Shown: piece by piece, positions 1 to 8,050 of the stretch
Layout: the number at the start of each line of letters is the position of its first letter
How positions within the stretch are numbered: position 1 is the stretch's first letter
Source: an uncultured Ilyobacter sp.
GTDB lineage: Bacteria > Fusobacteriota > Fusobacteriia > Fusobacteriales > Fusobacteriaceae
Direction of reading: 5' to 3'
Assembly: GCF_963668085.1 (NCBI RefSeq)
Contig: NZ_OY764058.1
Location: forward strand, 186,001-250,000
DNA: 64,000 bases
The notes under the pieces: model-generated
Told to the model about the DNA's origin: nothing
Seen by the model: only the letters and a program-made list of their open reading frames with translations
Database searches by the model: none
Made by a program: the position numbers and the translations under genes

Positions 1-110
1 GAAAAAAAGTATTAATTAAAAGATGCAAAAAAGATTTTGGAAAACTCGATACAGGGAATAAAAAAGGATAGAAAGATGGATTTTGAATAGCTTTTCAGGG
101 AGGAATTCTT

Positions 111-1505
111 ATGGAGACCATTAAAAAGATAAATATAATTTACATCATACTGCTTTTAATGATTATGGGGTGTACGAGAATTCCCAAGGGGACATCGGTG
201 AGAGGAACCCCTTATTATACAAGAAATGTTGATTTTTTGATGGATGAGACCTATGTAAAAGACGGAGAGAGACATGTAAAGCAACAGATTCTAGACTATG
301 CTTTAGATATCATGGACAGTGCAGAAGAATTTATAGTTGTAGATATGTTTCTTTATAATAGCATTTATGACAGTGACAGTGATTTTCCTGCCGTAACAAA
401 GGCTGTAACTGAGAAACTCATAGAAAAAAAGAATGAGGGGCTAGAGATATATCTTATAACAGATGAGATAAACACCTTTTACAAGGTCTACGACATATGG
501 GAATTTAAAGCTCTGAAAGAAGCCGGGATAAAAATAATAGAGACTGACATGACCAAGGTGAGGGATTCTAACATAACTTACTCAATTTTGTGGAGGACAG
601 TTTTTAAATGGTTTGGAACAGGGGGGATAGGCTGGGTGAAAAATCCATTTTCTGAAGATGCCCCCCGAGTTACAGTGAGGGGGTATTTAAAGCTTCTCAA
701 TCTAAAGGCAAATCACAGGAAGGTAGTAGTAAGTGAGAAAAAAGCCCTGGTGGCCTCTATGAATTTTCACGATGCCAGCGGATATCACTCAAATATAGGC
801 TTTGGTGTAGAGGGACCTGTCGTAAAGGAGATTCTCAACAGTGAGATAGATGTGGCAAGTTTTTCAGGAGAAAATATATCTCTCAAGATACGAGAATCAG
901 AAGAGGAAGAGGGGGAGATAAGAGTGACACTTCTCACCGAGAAAATGATAGGTGAAAATATAGAGGACCTTATAAATACTACAGAGCCTGGAAATGAGAT
1001 AAAGATCGGGATGTTTTATCTCGGGGACAGGAGGGTCATAGGTGAGCTCATAAAAGCCGGGAAAAGGGGCGTAAAGATAAAAATAATACTAGACGGGAAT
1101 ATAGAGGCATTTGGAAGGAATAAAAACGGAATACCCAACAGGGTGGTGGCCTGGGAACTCAAAAGAAAAGGAGGTGGGAATATAGAGGTCAGGTGGTACA
1201 ACACTTCAGGAGAGCAGTTTCATTCTAAATTTATAATAGTGAATAAGGAGGATGAGGTGATCCTAATAGGAGGTTCTGCCAATTTCACAAAGAGGAATAT
1301 ACAGGGGTATAATCTAGAGACGGATCTCATGCTAGAGGCCCCTATAGAAAATAAACTATCACTAAAGGCGAACAGTTATTTTGATAATATGTGGGGAAAT
1401 ATAGGGGGTGATTATACCCTCTCCTACGAGAAAAAAGCAGAGGAGTCCTATGTAAAATATTTTCTCTATAGATTTCAGGAGTTCAGCGGATGGTCGACCT
1501 TCTAG
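111..1505 (+). CDS. Phospholipase D-family lipoprotein
   Basis: Predicted exported lipoprotein: a hydrophobic N-terminus ends in a lipobox-like LMIMGC, so Cys21 would be lipidated. The body is a two-domain PLD/cardiolipin-synthase fold. The first HxK motif (HRK, then ASMNF) is near residue 200 and the second (HSK, then GGSANF) near residue 370. The Asp usually found after each HxK is replaced by Glu/Lys-type residues in the first motif and Asn in the second, so catalysis is likely but the substrate is unknown. A GGAGG site precedes ATG 111. The stop is amber (TAG), notable because a pyrrolysine tRNA is encoded at 50163. It stands alone, before the purine riboswitch. Confidence 0.8.
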   Translation: METIKKINIIYIILLLMIMGCTRIPKGTSVRGTPYYTRNVDFLMDETYVKDGERHVKQQILDYALDIMDSAEEFIVVDMFLYNSIYDSDSDFPAVTKAVTEKLIEKKNEGLEIYLITDEINTFYKVYDIWEFKALKEAGIKIIETDMTKVRDSNITYSILWRTVFKWFGTGGIGWVKNPFSEDAPRVTVRGYLKLLNLKANHRKVVVSEKKALVASMNFHDASGYHSNIGFGVEGPVVKEILNSEIDVASFSGENISLKIRESEEEEGEIRVTLLTEKMIGENIEDLINTTEPGNEIKIGMFYLGDRRVIGELIKAGKRGVKIKIILDGNIEAFGRNKNGIPNRVVAWELKRKGGGNIEVRWYNTSGEQFHSKFIIVNKEDEVILIGGSANFTKRNIQGYNLETDLMLEAPIENKLSLKANSYFDNMWGNIGGDYTLSYEKKAEESYVKYFLYRFQEFSGWSTF

Positions 1506-1604
1506 AGCCTAAAAACGTTAAATTTTATAATTTTTTCTCTCGTTTATAACCAAAAAATAAGGTGCTAAAATCATCTATAACAAAAGTTTTCTTTTAAATA
1601 AAAC

Positions 1605-1632
1605 TTGACAATGACACTATTCCTATAATAAT
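1605..1632 (+). promoter_or_regulatory. Promoter ahead of purine riboswitch
   Basis: A perfect -35 TTGACA at 1605-1610 is followed by overlapping TATAAT/ATAATA-like hexamers between 1624 and 1632. The exact -10 is uncertain because the perfect TATAAT gives a short spacer. It lies just upstream of the aptamer. Confidence 0.5.
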
Positions 1633-1652
1633 ATAAGTTAAAATTAATAAAA

Positions 1653-1718
1653 TCTCCATATAATCTTCTAATAAGGTGAAGAGTTTCTACAAGTCGCCGT
1701 AAACGACTTACTATGGCC
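1653..1718 (+). promoter_or_regulatory. Purine riboswitch aptamer (guanine class)
   Basis: The sequence shows the purine aptamer core: P1 CCATA (1656-1660) pairs with TATGG (1712-1716), then TAATC, the J2/3 element GAGTTTCTAC and the CCGTAAA loop of P3. The base that reads the ligand (position 74 by xpt numbering, in ACTATGG) is C, which in this family indicates guanine/hypoxanthine rather than adenine. It precedes a purine permease gene, which fits. Confidence 0.9.
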
Positions 1719-1753
1719 ATATAATTTGGTTTTATTTTTTAAACCGTTCCAAG

Positions 1754-1778
1754 TGGCCCTTTAATAGGGCCTTTTTAA
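1754..1778 (+). terminator. Riboswitch terminator
   Basis: GGCCCT/AGGGCC stem followed by a T-run, between the purine aptamer and the permease gene. It is the probable expression platform. Confidence 0.75.
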
Positions 1779-1807
1779 TATTTTAATTTTAGGAGGGTTT
1801 TAGAAAA

Positions 1808-3091
1808 ATGGAGAATTTTTTCAAGTTGAAAGAACACAACACAAGCATCAGGCAGGAAGTTGTGGCAGGAATAACTACTTTCCTGACAATGGCCTACATT
1901 ATTTTTGTAAATCCGGCAATACTAAGTGCTGCTGGAATGGATAAGGGGGCCCTTATCACAGTAACTTGTTTAGCAGCCTTTATCGGTACAGCTTTTGCTG
2001 GACTATGGGTAAATGTACCCTTTGCAATGGCGCCAGGAATGGGGCTAAACGCATTTTTTACTTACACACTGGTTATGGGGCATGGAGCCACATGGCAAGA
2101 GGCTTTGGGAGTTGTATTTATTTCTGGAGTAATATTCTTAATACTTACTTTTACAGGGTTCAGGGAAAAAATAATCGACGCCATCCCTTCCCAGCTAAGA
2201 CTTGCTGTAGGAGCGGGGATAGGTCTTTTTATAGCCTTTATAGGTATGCAGAATATGGGGCTTATTGTTAGTAATCCTGCTACTTTAGTTGGACTTGGAG
2301 AGCTCAATCTACCTGTACTTCTTGGTCTTATAGGTTTGGCTGTAATGGGTTATCTTGAGATGAAAAGAGTAAAAGGTGGGATACTGGTAGGAATAATTGT
2401 AACTACGGTATTGGGAGTTATCTTCAAAGAAGTGGCATTACCTGGTAGCGTGATAGCAATGCCACCGAGTATAGCGCCTATAGCGTTTAAGTTAAATATA
2501 TTAGGAGCACTTAAGATATCATTATTTGGTACTATTTTCTCTTTCATGTTCGTAGATTTATTTGATTCTGTAGGAACGATAATGGCATGTGCTCATGAAG
2601 CTGAGATGATAGATGAAAAAGGTAAAATCCAAAATGTAAGTAAATTACTTGAAGCAGATGCTATGGCCACAGTTATAGGTTCTCTTTTAGGTACATCTAC
2701 AACTACAACTTATGTAGAGTCTGCATCTGGAATTGCCGAGGGAGGAAGAACAGGACTTACTGCTATGACTACTGCAGTTTTATTCATTGTGGCCTTATTC
2801 TTTGCTCCTCTAATAGGGATTGTACCGGCATTTGCAACTGCACCGGCACTTATACTTGTAGGAGTATACATGTTCAAGAACCTTCTAGATATAGATTTTC
2901 ACGATATAGAAGTTGCCATACCAAGCTTCCTTACAATTATACTTATGCCATTGACTTATAGTATATCCACTGGAATAGCTTTTGGATTTATATCTTATGT
3001 GGCTGTTTCTATTTTCTCAGGGGATCTGAAAAAAATAAAACCTACAATGTGGTTTATAGGAATACTATCTGTTGTAGAATTAATATTCTAA
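1808..3091 (+). CDS. NCS2/AzgA-type guanine-hypoxanthine permease
   Basis: Inner-membrane purine:cation symporter of the NCS2 AzgA/PbuG/GhxP branch. It has the family length (427 residues), the N-terminal signature running RQEVVAGITTFLTMAYIIFV, the APGMGLNAFF loop (about residues 78-87), a later VDLFDSVGT segment and a TSTTTTYVESASG substrate-site region (about 298-310). It has about 12-14 hydrophobic segments. A good RBS (AGGAGGG) precedes ATG 1808. The guanine-class riboswitch upstream indicates repression when guanine or hypoxanthine is abundant. Which base it carries best cannot be read from sequence. Confidence 0.92.
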   Translation: MENFFKLKEHNTSIRQEVVAGITTFLTMAYIIFVNPAILSAAGMDKGALITVTCLAAFIGTAFAGLWVNVPFAMAPGMGLNAFFTYTLVMGHGATWQEALGVVFISGVIFLILTFTGFREKIIDAIPSQLRLAVGAGIGLFIAFIGMQNMGLIVSNPATLVGLGELNLPVLLGLIGLAVMGYLEMKRVKGGILVGIIVTTVLGVIFKEVALPGSVIAMPPSIAPIAFKLNILGALKISLFGTIFSFMFVDLFDSVGTIMACAHEAEMIDEKGKIQNVSKLLEADAMATVIGSLLGTSTTTTYVESASGIAEGGRTGLTAMTTAVLFIVALFFAPLIGIVPAFATAPALILVGVYMFKNLLDIDFHDIEVAIPSFLTIILMPLTYSISTGIAFGFISYVAVSIFSGDLKKIKPTMWFIGILSVVELIF

Positions 3092-3106
3092 ATCTAAATC
3101 TAAATA

Positions 3107-3155
3107 TAAAATGCACCTTGATGGAGAAATCTCTCCGTATATAGGTGCATTTTTT
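3107..3155 (+). terminator. Terminator after purine permease
   Basis: Inverted repeat AATGCACCT ... AGGTGCATT followed by a T-run, directly after the permease stop. Confidence 0.75.
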
Positions 3156-3229
3156 TATTTTAGAAAATTAATATTAAATTTTAGAAATTATAAGACTATC
3201 ATGTTTAGTATGTACAAACGCATTTTGAC

Positions 3230-4840
3230 TTATATTATAAGTTGGATTTTATTATTGAATTTTCTTTTAACTTTTTTAATAACATTAGGAAAACTAGAAG
3301 AAGATATTACAGGGTTAGTATAATCTTCTTTCTTAAAATAGATATCGAGCTGTTTGTCTGGGACCGGAAGAAATTCTTCAAAATCTTCCAGAGAGTATAT
3401 TTCATTACCAGCAATATTTAAGTACTCTAACTTATGTAGTTTGGAAAAATCTATTTTATAGAGGGTTCTGATCATGTTTTCCTCTAAGTCTAATATTTCA
3501 AGGTTTATAAAATTTTCAATTCCTCTCAAGTCCTTTATCTCTTTTCCTTTACAGTAGAGTTCTGTAATTTTTTCAACATCTTCAAAGGTTATTTTATCAG
3601 CAGTAGATGTATATTTTGGAAAAGTTTGGATGCTTTCCCAGACGGTTGACTTAAGATTTTTATCTGGGATGAATACATAGAGAACATCTAGATAGTTTCC
3701 TGGAACATCAGAGAAACTCAAAAATTGTAGATTTTTTAAGCTTAAAAGTATTTCTAAGTCAGCTGCAGTTAAAGGATTTCCCCTCAGATAAAGTCTTTTT
3801 AAATTTGTGAGATTCTCGATACCATCTAAAGATTGTATCTCATTATTTTCTAAATTCAATACTTCTAAATTTGTAAAGAGCTCGATGCCATCTAGACTAG
3901 TGAGAGAACTATTTGAAGCATTGAGAGAAGTTGAATCTTGTGCTTCACTTGCTGATATATCATTAAATGTGGAGCTAATGCTAGTGCTTGATGAAGAAGC
4001 ACTTGAGCTACTGTCTGAATCCGAGGAACTAGAACTAGAAGAATCATAAGTTGACGAATTAGAAGAGCTAGAAGTACCGGAGCTAGTGTCAGAATCCGAG
4101 GAACCCGAAGTAGAAGAATCATCAGATGACGAATTAGAAGAGCTAGAAGTACTTGAGCTACTGTCTGAACCTGAGGAACCCGAACTAGAAGAATCATCAG
4201 TTGACGAATTAGAAGAGCTAGAAGTACCGGAGCTAGTGTCAGAATCCGAGGAACCCGAAGTAGAAGAATCATCAGATGACGAATTAGAAGAGCTAGAAGT
4301 ACCGGAGCTAGTGTCAGAATCCGAGGAACTAGAACTAGAAGAATCATCAGATGACGAATTAGAAGAGCTAGAAGTACTTGAGCTAGTGTCTGAACCTGAG
4401 GAACCAGAAGTAGAAGAATCATCAGTTAACGAATTAGAAGAGCTAGAAGTACTAGAGCTAGTGTCAGAATCCGAGGAACCAGAACTAGAAGAATCATCAG
4501 ATGACGAATTAGAAGAGCTAGAAGTACTAGAGCTAGTGTCAGAATCCGAGGAACCCGAACTAGAAGAATCATCAGATGACGAATTAGAAGAACTAGAAGT
4601 ACTAGAGCTACTGTCTGAGCCTGAGGAACTAGAAGTAGAAGAATCATCAGACGACGAATTAGAAGAGCTAGAGTCACTGGAGCTGCTGTCAGACGATGAA
4701 GATGTCGCATCTATACCTTCAGTTACAGAAAGAATGACAGTCTCGCCTGTTTTTTTATTTACTATTGTCTCGGTCCAGGCAGCCTCTATACCCAGACTCA
4801 TTAAAACAAAAATTGTTAAGAGTATAAATTTTTTATACAT
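3230..4840 (-). CDS. Secreted Ser/Asp-repeat, leucine-rich-repeat surface protein
   Basis: Start taken at ATG 4840, which has a GGGGGAGGAATT ribosome site; an upstream ATG at 4867 has none. The 536-residue product begins with a signal peptide (MYKKFILLTIFVLMSLGIEA, cut near AWTE). A low-complexity stalk of Ser, Asp, Thr, Asn and Gly follows, built from nine 25-residue repeats (about residues 50-280). The C-terminal half has SDS22/internalin-like leucine-rich repeats (LTSLDGIELFTNLEVLNL, then NLTNLKRLYLRGN), then a spacer and two more LRRs. I see no sorting motif or transmembrane anchor. A surface-exposed adhesin or binding protein is likely; the partner is unknown. The repeats leave other frames open, giving spurious overlapping ORFs. 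Confidence 0.75.
   Translation of the reverse strand: MYKKFILLTIFVLMSLGIEAAWTETIVNKKTGETVILSVTEGIDATSSSSDSSSSDSSSSNSSSDDSSTSSSSGSDSSSSTSSSSNSSSDDSSSSGSSDSDTSSSTSSSSNSSSDDSSSSGSSDSDTSSSTSSSSNSLTDDSSTSGSSGSDTSSSTSSSSNSSSDDSSSSSSSDSDTSSGTSSSSNSSSDDSSTSGSSDSDTSSGTSSSSNSSTDDSSSSGSSGSDSSSSTSSSSNSSSDDSSTSGSSDSDTSSGTSSSSNSSTYDSSSSSSSDSDSSSSASSSSTSISSTFNDISASEAQDSTSLNASNSSLTSLDGIELFTNLEVLNLENNEIQSLDGIENLTNLKRLYLRGNPLTAADLEILLSLKNLQFLSFSDVPGNYLDVLYVFIPDKNLKSTVWESIQTFPKYTSTADKITFEDVEKITELYCKGKEIKDLRGIENFINLEILDLEENMIRTLYKIDFSKLHKLEYLNIAGNEIYSLEDFEEFLPVPDKQLDIYFKKEDYTNPVISSSSFPNVIKKVKRKFNNKIQLII
4020..4705. repeat. 75-bp tandem repeats (nine copies)
   Basis: The landmark GAATTAGAAGAGCTAGAAG recurs at 4056, 4131, 4206, 4281, 4356, 4431, 4506, 4581 and 4656, an exact 75-bp period. 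One or two copies carry substitutions (for example AGAACT for AGAGCT near 4590). It encodes the 25-residue Ser/Asp repeat unit. Copy number is likely to vary between strains. Confidence 0.95.
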
Positions 4841-4915
4841 GTTAATTCCTCCCCCATAAGTTTTCATTGGATTAGAGCAGATTAGTTATTCAGCTATTCT
4901 GAAATATCACAAAAA

Positions 4916-4950
4916 AACCTTCTAAAAATATAATCATTTTTAGAAGGCAC
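4916..4950 (-). terminator. Terminator of the CoA-disulfide reductase operon
   Basis: Stem CCTTCTAAAAAT / ATTTTTAGAAGG with a T-run in the minus-strand direction, just past the stop of the 5004-7484 gene. Confidence 0.8.
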
Positions 4951-5003
4951 TTTTGCAGATTATTTTTACCCTTTAACTTGTGGGAGGTTTATTATTATCT
5001 TTG

Positions 5004-7484
5004 TTATATAAATAGATTTGAATATGCCTCTTGGGAATCTCCTAGATACGAGGCAACTCCTCCATACTCTATTCCCTCAATTAGCTCCTCTTTTGCTATT
5101 CCCATTACATCCATTGACATTGTACAGGCTGTAATCTTTCCACCATTTTCGAGGTATGTTTTCATTAATTTTTCCAGTGAATCTACATTTTTTTCCTTCA
5201 TGACATATTTCATCATGGCTGTTCCCATTCCACCCATGTTCATCTTGGAAAGTTTTAACTTATTGACACCTTTTGGCATCATCATTCCAAACATCTTGTC
5301 TATAACTCCCTTGTTTTTATTTGTATAATTTTCCTTTCTGAGAGCATTTAATCCCCAGAAAGTAAAAAACATGCTTACTTTTTTACCCATTGCCAAGGCA
5401 CCGTTTGCGATAATAAAACTTGCCAAGATTTTGTCTAAATCACCGCTGAATACCACCATAGTCTGGGTATCTTTTTCTGTTATAAGTGTGGGATTTTTAG
5501 ATTCACCTCCTTTTTTTACATGAGCAGTAACTATACCGTTTTCTAACTGGACATCTAGAAGCTTGTTTCCAGTCTTTTCTGACCAGGTAGCGATATCCTT
5601 TTTGAACCCAGGATCAGTGGCTTTTATAGAAAGAACTTCACCTTCCCCTATACTTTCCATGGTTTTTTTGGTTTTTAAAATAGGTCCTGGACACTGGAGT
5701 CCACAGGCATCCACCTCTATAATTTTATTCATCTCTCTCTCCTCATCTATAAGTTCAGAGACCGTTTTGCAGCACGAAGCCTCCTTGTGTTTAAACTGAT
5801 CCTTATCATTGAAGATATCCCTGTTGCTTTGCTCACTTTTAGTGTATTGCCAGAGTTTATATCCACCGTCAAGGTTTTTTGCCTTGAATCCGTGCTGTAC
5901 AAGCATCCTGTAGGCGATGTAGCCTCTTAGACCCACCTGACAGTAAACAATATACTCTTTATCTTTATCGAGCTTTGACAAGTTGTCACGGAGTTCTGCA
6001 AGGTCTAAGTGCATAGAATCAGGGATAGATCCTAGCTCATTTTCATCCTTGGTTCTTATATCCAGAAGCTGGACGTTGTTGTTTTTTTGATAATCTTCTA
6101 TCTGGAAATATCTTATTGTTTCCACTTCACCCTTTATCATATTTTCAGCTACGTAGCCTAGGATATTTACCGGGTCTTTTGCAGAGTTGTATGGAGGTGC
6201 ATAGGCCAGCTCGAGGTCCTGTAGATCCCAGACCTTCATTTTACCCTTGATTGCTGTGGCTATGACATCTATTCTTTTGTCTACTCCTTTACATCCTAAC
6301 CCTTGTGCCCCTAAGATATCTCCATCTTTTGTGAATAGGAGTTTCAGTGTGATTGGGACCCCTCCTGGGTAATAACTGGCATGACTGTTTCTGTTTATAG
6401 TTGCTACCATATACTCTGTACCTGCAGTTTTGAGATATCTTTCATTCATACCTGTAGCAGCAACAGTAGTATCAAAAGCCTTAATTATAGAAGTTCCCAG
6501 TGATCCGTTATATGCCTTTAAGTTTATTCCTAGCATATTGTCAGCCACTATACGACCCTGTCTGTTAGCAGGCCATGCCAGAGGAATAATTGATTCTTCT
6601 CCGCTGAGATAGTGTTTCACCTCTATAGCATCTCCCACAGCATAGATATTTTCATCAGAGGTCTGAAGGTATTGGTTTACTGTGATTCCACCTTTTTTTC
6701 CAGTTTCAAGGCCAGCTTCTTTTGCCAGGTCATTTTCTGGTTTTACCCCTATAGCCATGACCACCATGTCTGCGGTAATCTCTTTTCCGCTTTCTAATTT
6801 CACAACGGTCTTGCCTTCTACATCTTCAAACTGTGTAACACCGTCCTCTAGATAAAGTTCAACCTCTTTATCCTTTATGTTTTGATGCACCTGGGCAGCT
6901 ATTTCTTCATCTACCATGGTGAGGACTTGGGGAGCTTTTTCTAATATAGAGACCTCTATATCCCTTTCAAGGAGATTTTCAGCAACCTCTATACCTATAA
7001 ATCCGGCACCTACCACAACAGCCCTTTTCACACTGTTTTTTTCTATGTGATTTATGATACTGTCCATGTCGCTCATGTTTCTCAGAGAGAAAATATTAGG
7101 AGAGTTTACTCCTGGGATAGGAGGTATAAATGGTGCTGCTCCTGGAGATAAAAGAAGTCTGTCATAGCTCTCTTCAAAGGTTTCTCCAGTTTTTAGATTC
7201 TTGGCATAGATTTTTTTGTTTTCTCTGTCTATTTTTGTTACCTCTGTCTTTATTTTCACATCTATATTAAATCTAGTTTTCATTCCCTCTATAGTCTGAA
7301 CCAAAAGGTTTTCTCTGTCCTTTATAACCCCACCGATATGATAAGGCAGTCCACAGTTTGCAAAGGAGATATATTCCCCTCTTTCAAACATTACAATCTC
7401 TGCATCTTCATTTATTCTTCTAAGCCTCGCAGCAGCAGAAGCCCCCCCTGCTACCCCACCTACTATTAATATTTTCATGTTCAT
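5004..7484 (-). CDS. Four-domain CoA-disulfide reductase (FAD, rhodanese, TusA, DsrE-like)
   Basis: Cytoplasmic flavoprotein of the CoA-disulfide reductase/NADH oxidase family carrying extra sulfur-transfer domains. Residues 1-450 form the FAD/NAD(P)H disulfide reductase, with GGVAGG, redox motif SFANCGLPY (Cys44) and a second Rossmann motif VVGAGFIGIE. Residues 470-560 are a rhodanese domain (YCQVGLRGY, candidate persulfide Cys). Residues 590-665 are TusA/SirA-like (DACGLQCPGP). Residues 670-826 are DsrE/DsrF-like (VFSGDLDKILASFIIANGA, later a Cys in ITACTMSMD). It probably relays sulfane sulfur or recycles CoA persulfide/disulfide; the exact substrate is inference. The start could be ATG 7478, which has better spacing from AAGGAGG. 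It lies 15 bp downstream of an AbrB-like gene. Confidence 0.9.
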   Translation of the reverse strand: MNMKILIVGGVAGGASAAARLRRINEDAEIVMFERGEYISFANCGLPYHIGGVIKDRENLLVQTIEGMKTRFNIDVKIKTEVTKIDRENKKIYAKNLKTGETFEESYDRLLLSPGAAPFIPPIPGVNSPNIFSLRNMSDMDSIINHIEKNSVKRAVVVGAGFIGIEVAENLLERDIEVSILEKAPQVLTMVDEEIAAQVHQNIKDKEVELYLEDGVTQFEDVEGKTVVKLESGKEITADMVVMAIGVKPENDLAKEAGLETGKKGGITVNQYLQTSDENIYAVGDAIEVKHYLSGEESIIPLAWPANRQGRIVADNMLGINLKAYNGSLGTSIIKAFDTTVAATGMNERYLKTAGTEYMVATINRNSHASYYPGGVPITLKLLFTKDGDILGAQGLGCKGVDKRIDVIATAIKGKMKVWDLQDLELAYAPPYNSAKDPVNILGYVAENMIKGEVETIRYFQIEDYQKNNNVQLLDIRTKDENELGSIPDSMHLDLAELRDNLSKLDKDKEYIVYCQVGLRGYIAYRMLVQHGFKAKNLDGGYKLWQYTKSEQSNRDIFNDKDQFKHKEASCCKTVSELIDEEREMNKIIEVDACGLQCPGPILKTKKTMESIGEGEVLSIKATDPGFKKDIATWSEKTGNKLLDVQLENGIVTAHVKKGGESKNPTLITEKDTQTMVVFSGDLDKILASFIIANGALAMGKKVSMFFTFWGLNALRKENYTNKNKGVIDKMFGMMMPKGVNKLKLSKMNMGGMGTAMMKYVMKEKNVDSLEKLMKTYLENGGKITACTMSMDVMGIAKEELIEGIEYGGVASYLGDSQEAYSNLFI

Positions 7485-7499
7485 AATCCTCCTTAATAA

Positions 7500-7718
7500 T
7501 TATTTATCTTCTGCGTTATTCAAGATAAATTCAGCAAATTCCTTTAAATCCCCGGCCTTAAAAACGGTAATTCCCTTACTCTTGTCCCCTAAAACCACCA
7601 ACTGGTCTCCAGGCTGTATATCAAAATAGTCTCTGGCCTTCTTGGGGATAACTATCTGACCTCTTTCTCCTACAGTTACTGTCCCACAGATACATTTTCC
7701 ATCTTTGAATTCCAGCAT
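7500..7718 (-). CDS. AbrB/SpoVT-family regulator
   Basis: A 72-residue protein with the swapped-hairpin AbrB DNA-binding signature, TVGERGQIVIPKKARDYFDIQPGDQLVVLG (given in two parts: TVGERGQIVIPKKAR and then YFDIQPGDQLVVLG). It has an N-terminal Cys pair (CICG), possibly metal- or redox-sensing, which would suit its partner. It is the first gene of a two-gene operon with the CoA-disulfide reductase. A strong sigma-70-type promoter and three TATGAAA-type direct repeats lie immediately upstream, so autoregulation is plausible. GGAGGAG precedes the ATG. Confidence 0.88.
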   Translation of the reverse strand: MLEFKDGKCICGTVTVGERGQIVIPKKARDYFDIQPGDQLVVLGDKSKGITVFKAGDLKEFAEFILNNAEDK

Positions 7719-7727
7719 AACTCCTCC

Positions 7728-7785
7728 TTTTCATATATTTCATACTTTTCATACAAATTATACATTCCTAATATGTTTTAGTCAA
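7728..7785 (-). promoter_or_regulatory. Promoter and direct-repeat operator of the abrB-like operon
   Basis: On the minus strand TTGACT (7785-7780) and TATAAT (7762-7757) are spaced by exactly 17 bp. Between the -10 and the RBS three copies of GTATGAAA/TATATGAAA recur every 9-10 bp (about 7754-7728), a good candidate binding site for the AbrB-like protein. Confidence 0.7.
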
Positions 7786-8036
7786 TGCTTTTGTGAAAAA
7801 TAGTTTTATGGTTTCCTTTGATTGGTAAAAATCTTTTATCATTTGCAAAATTATGTTGCATAGTATACAGTTATTTTAAGAAAGTAGTTGAAAATTATGA
7901 AAAAATGATTAGAAGATTTTGTCACGAATGTTCACCAATAAAAGAATTAAACAAATTTTTGGTACGGAGTTTTAAAAGATAAGTTTCACAGATAAAATAA
8001 AGTTAGAATCAATCTATTTTTCATTGAGTAAGTAAA
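7786..8036. other. Intergenic region, nothing recognised
   Basis: AT-rich divergent spacer between the AbrB-like operon and the DUF2075 gene. I see no ORF, RNA gene or convincing second promoter in it. Confidence 0.5.
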
Positions 8037-8050
8037 AAGGAGGGATTTTT

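Noticed and set aside
3111..3323. 70-residue open frame after the purine permease
   Set aside because: It begins inside the terminator hairpin and overlaps the opposite-strand LRR gene.
3892..4859. Large open frames in other frames and on the opposite strand across the Ser/Asp repeats
   Set aside because: They arise because the 75-bp period (a multiple of 3) keeps several frames open; they have no ribosome site, signal or domain.
5004..5600. Frameshifted fragment at the C-terminus of the long CoA-disulfide reductase
   Set aside because: The DsrE-like region is in frame with no internal stop; the length reflects a real domain fusion.
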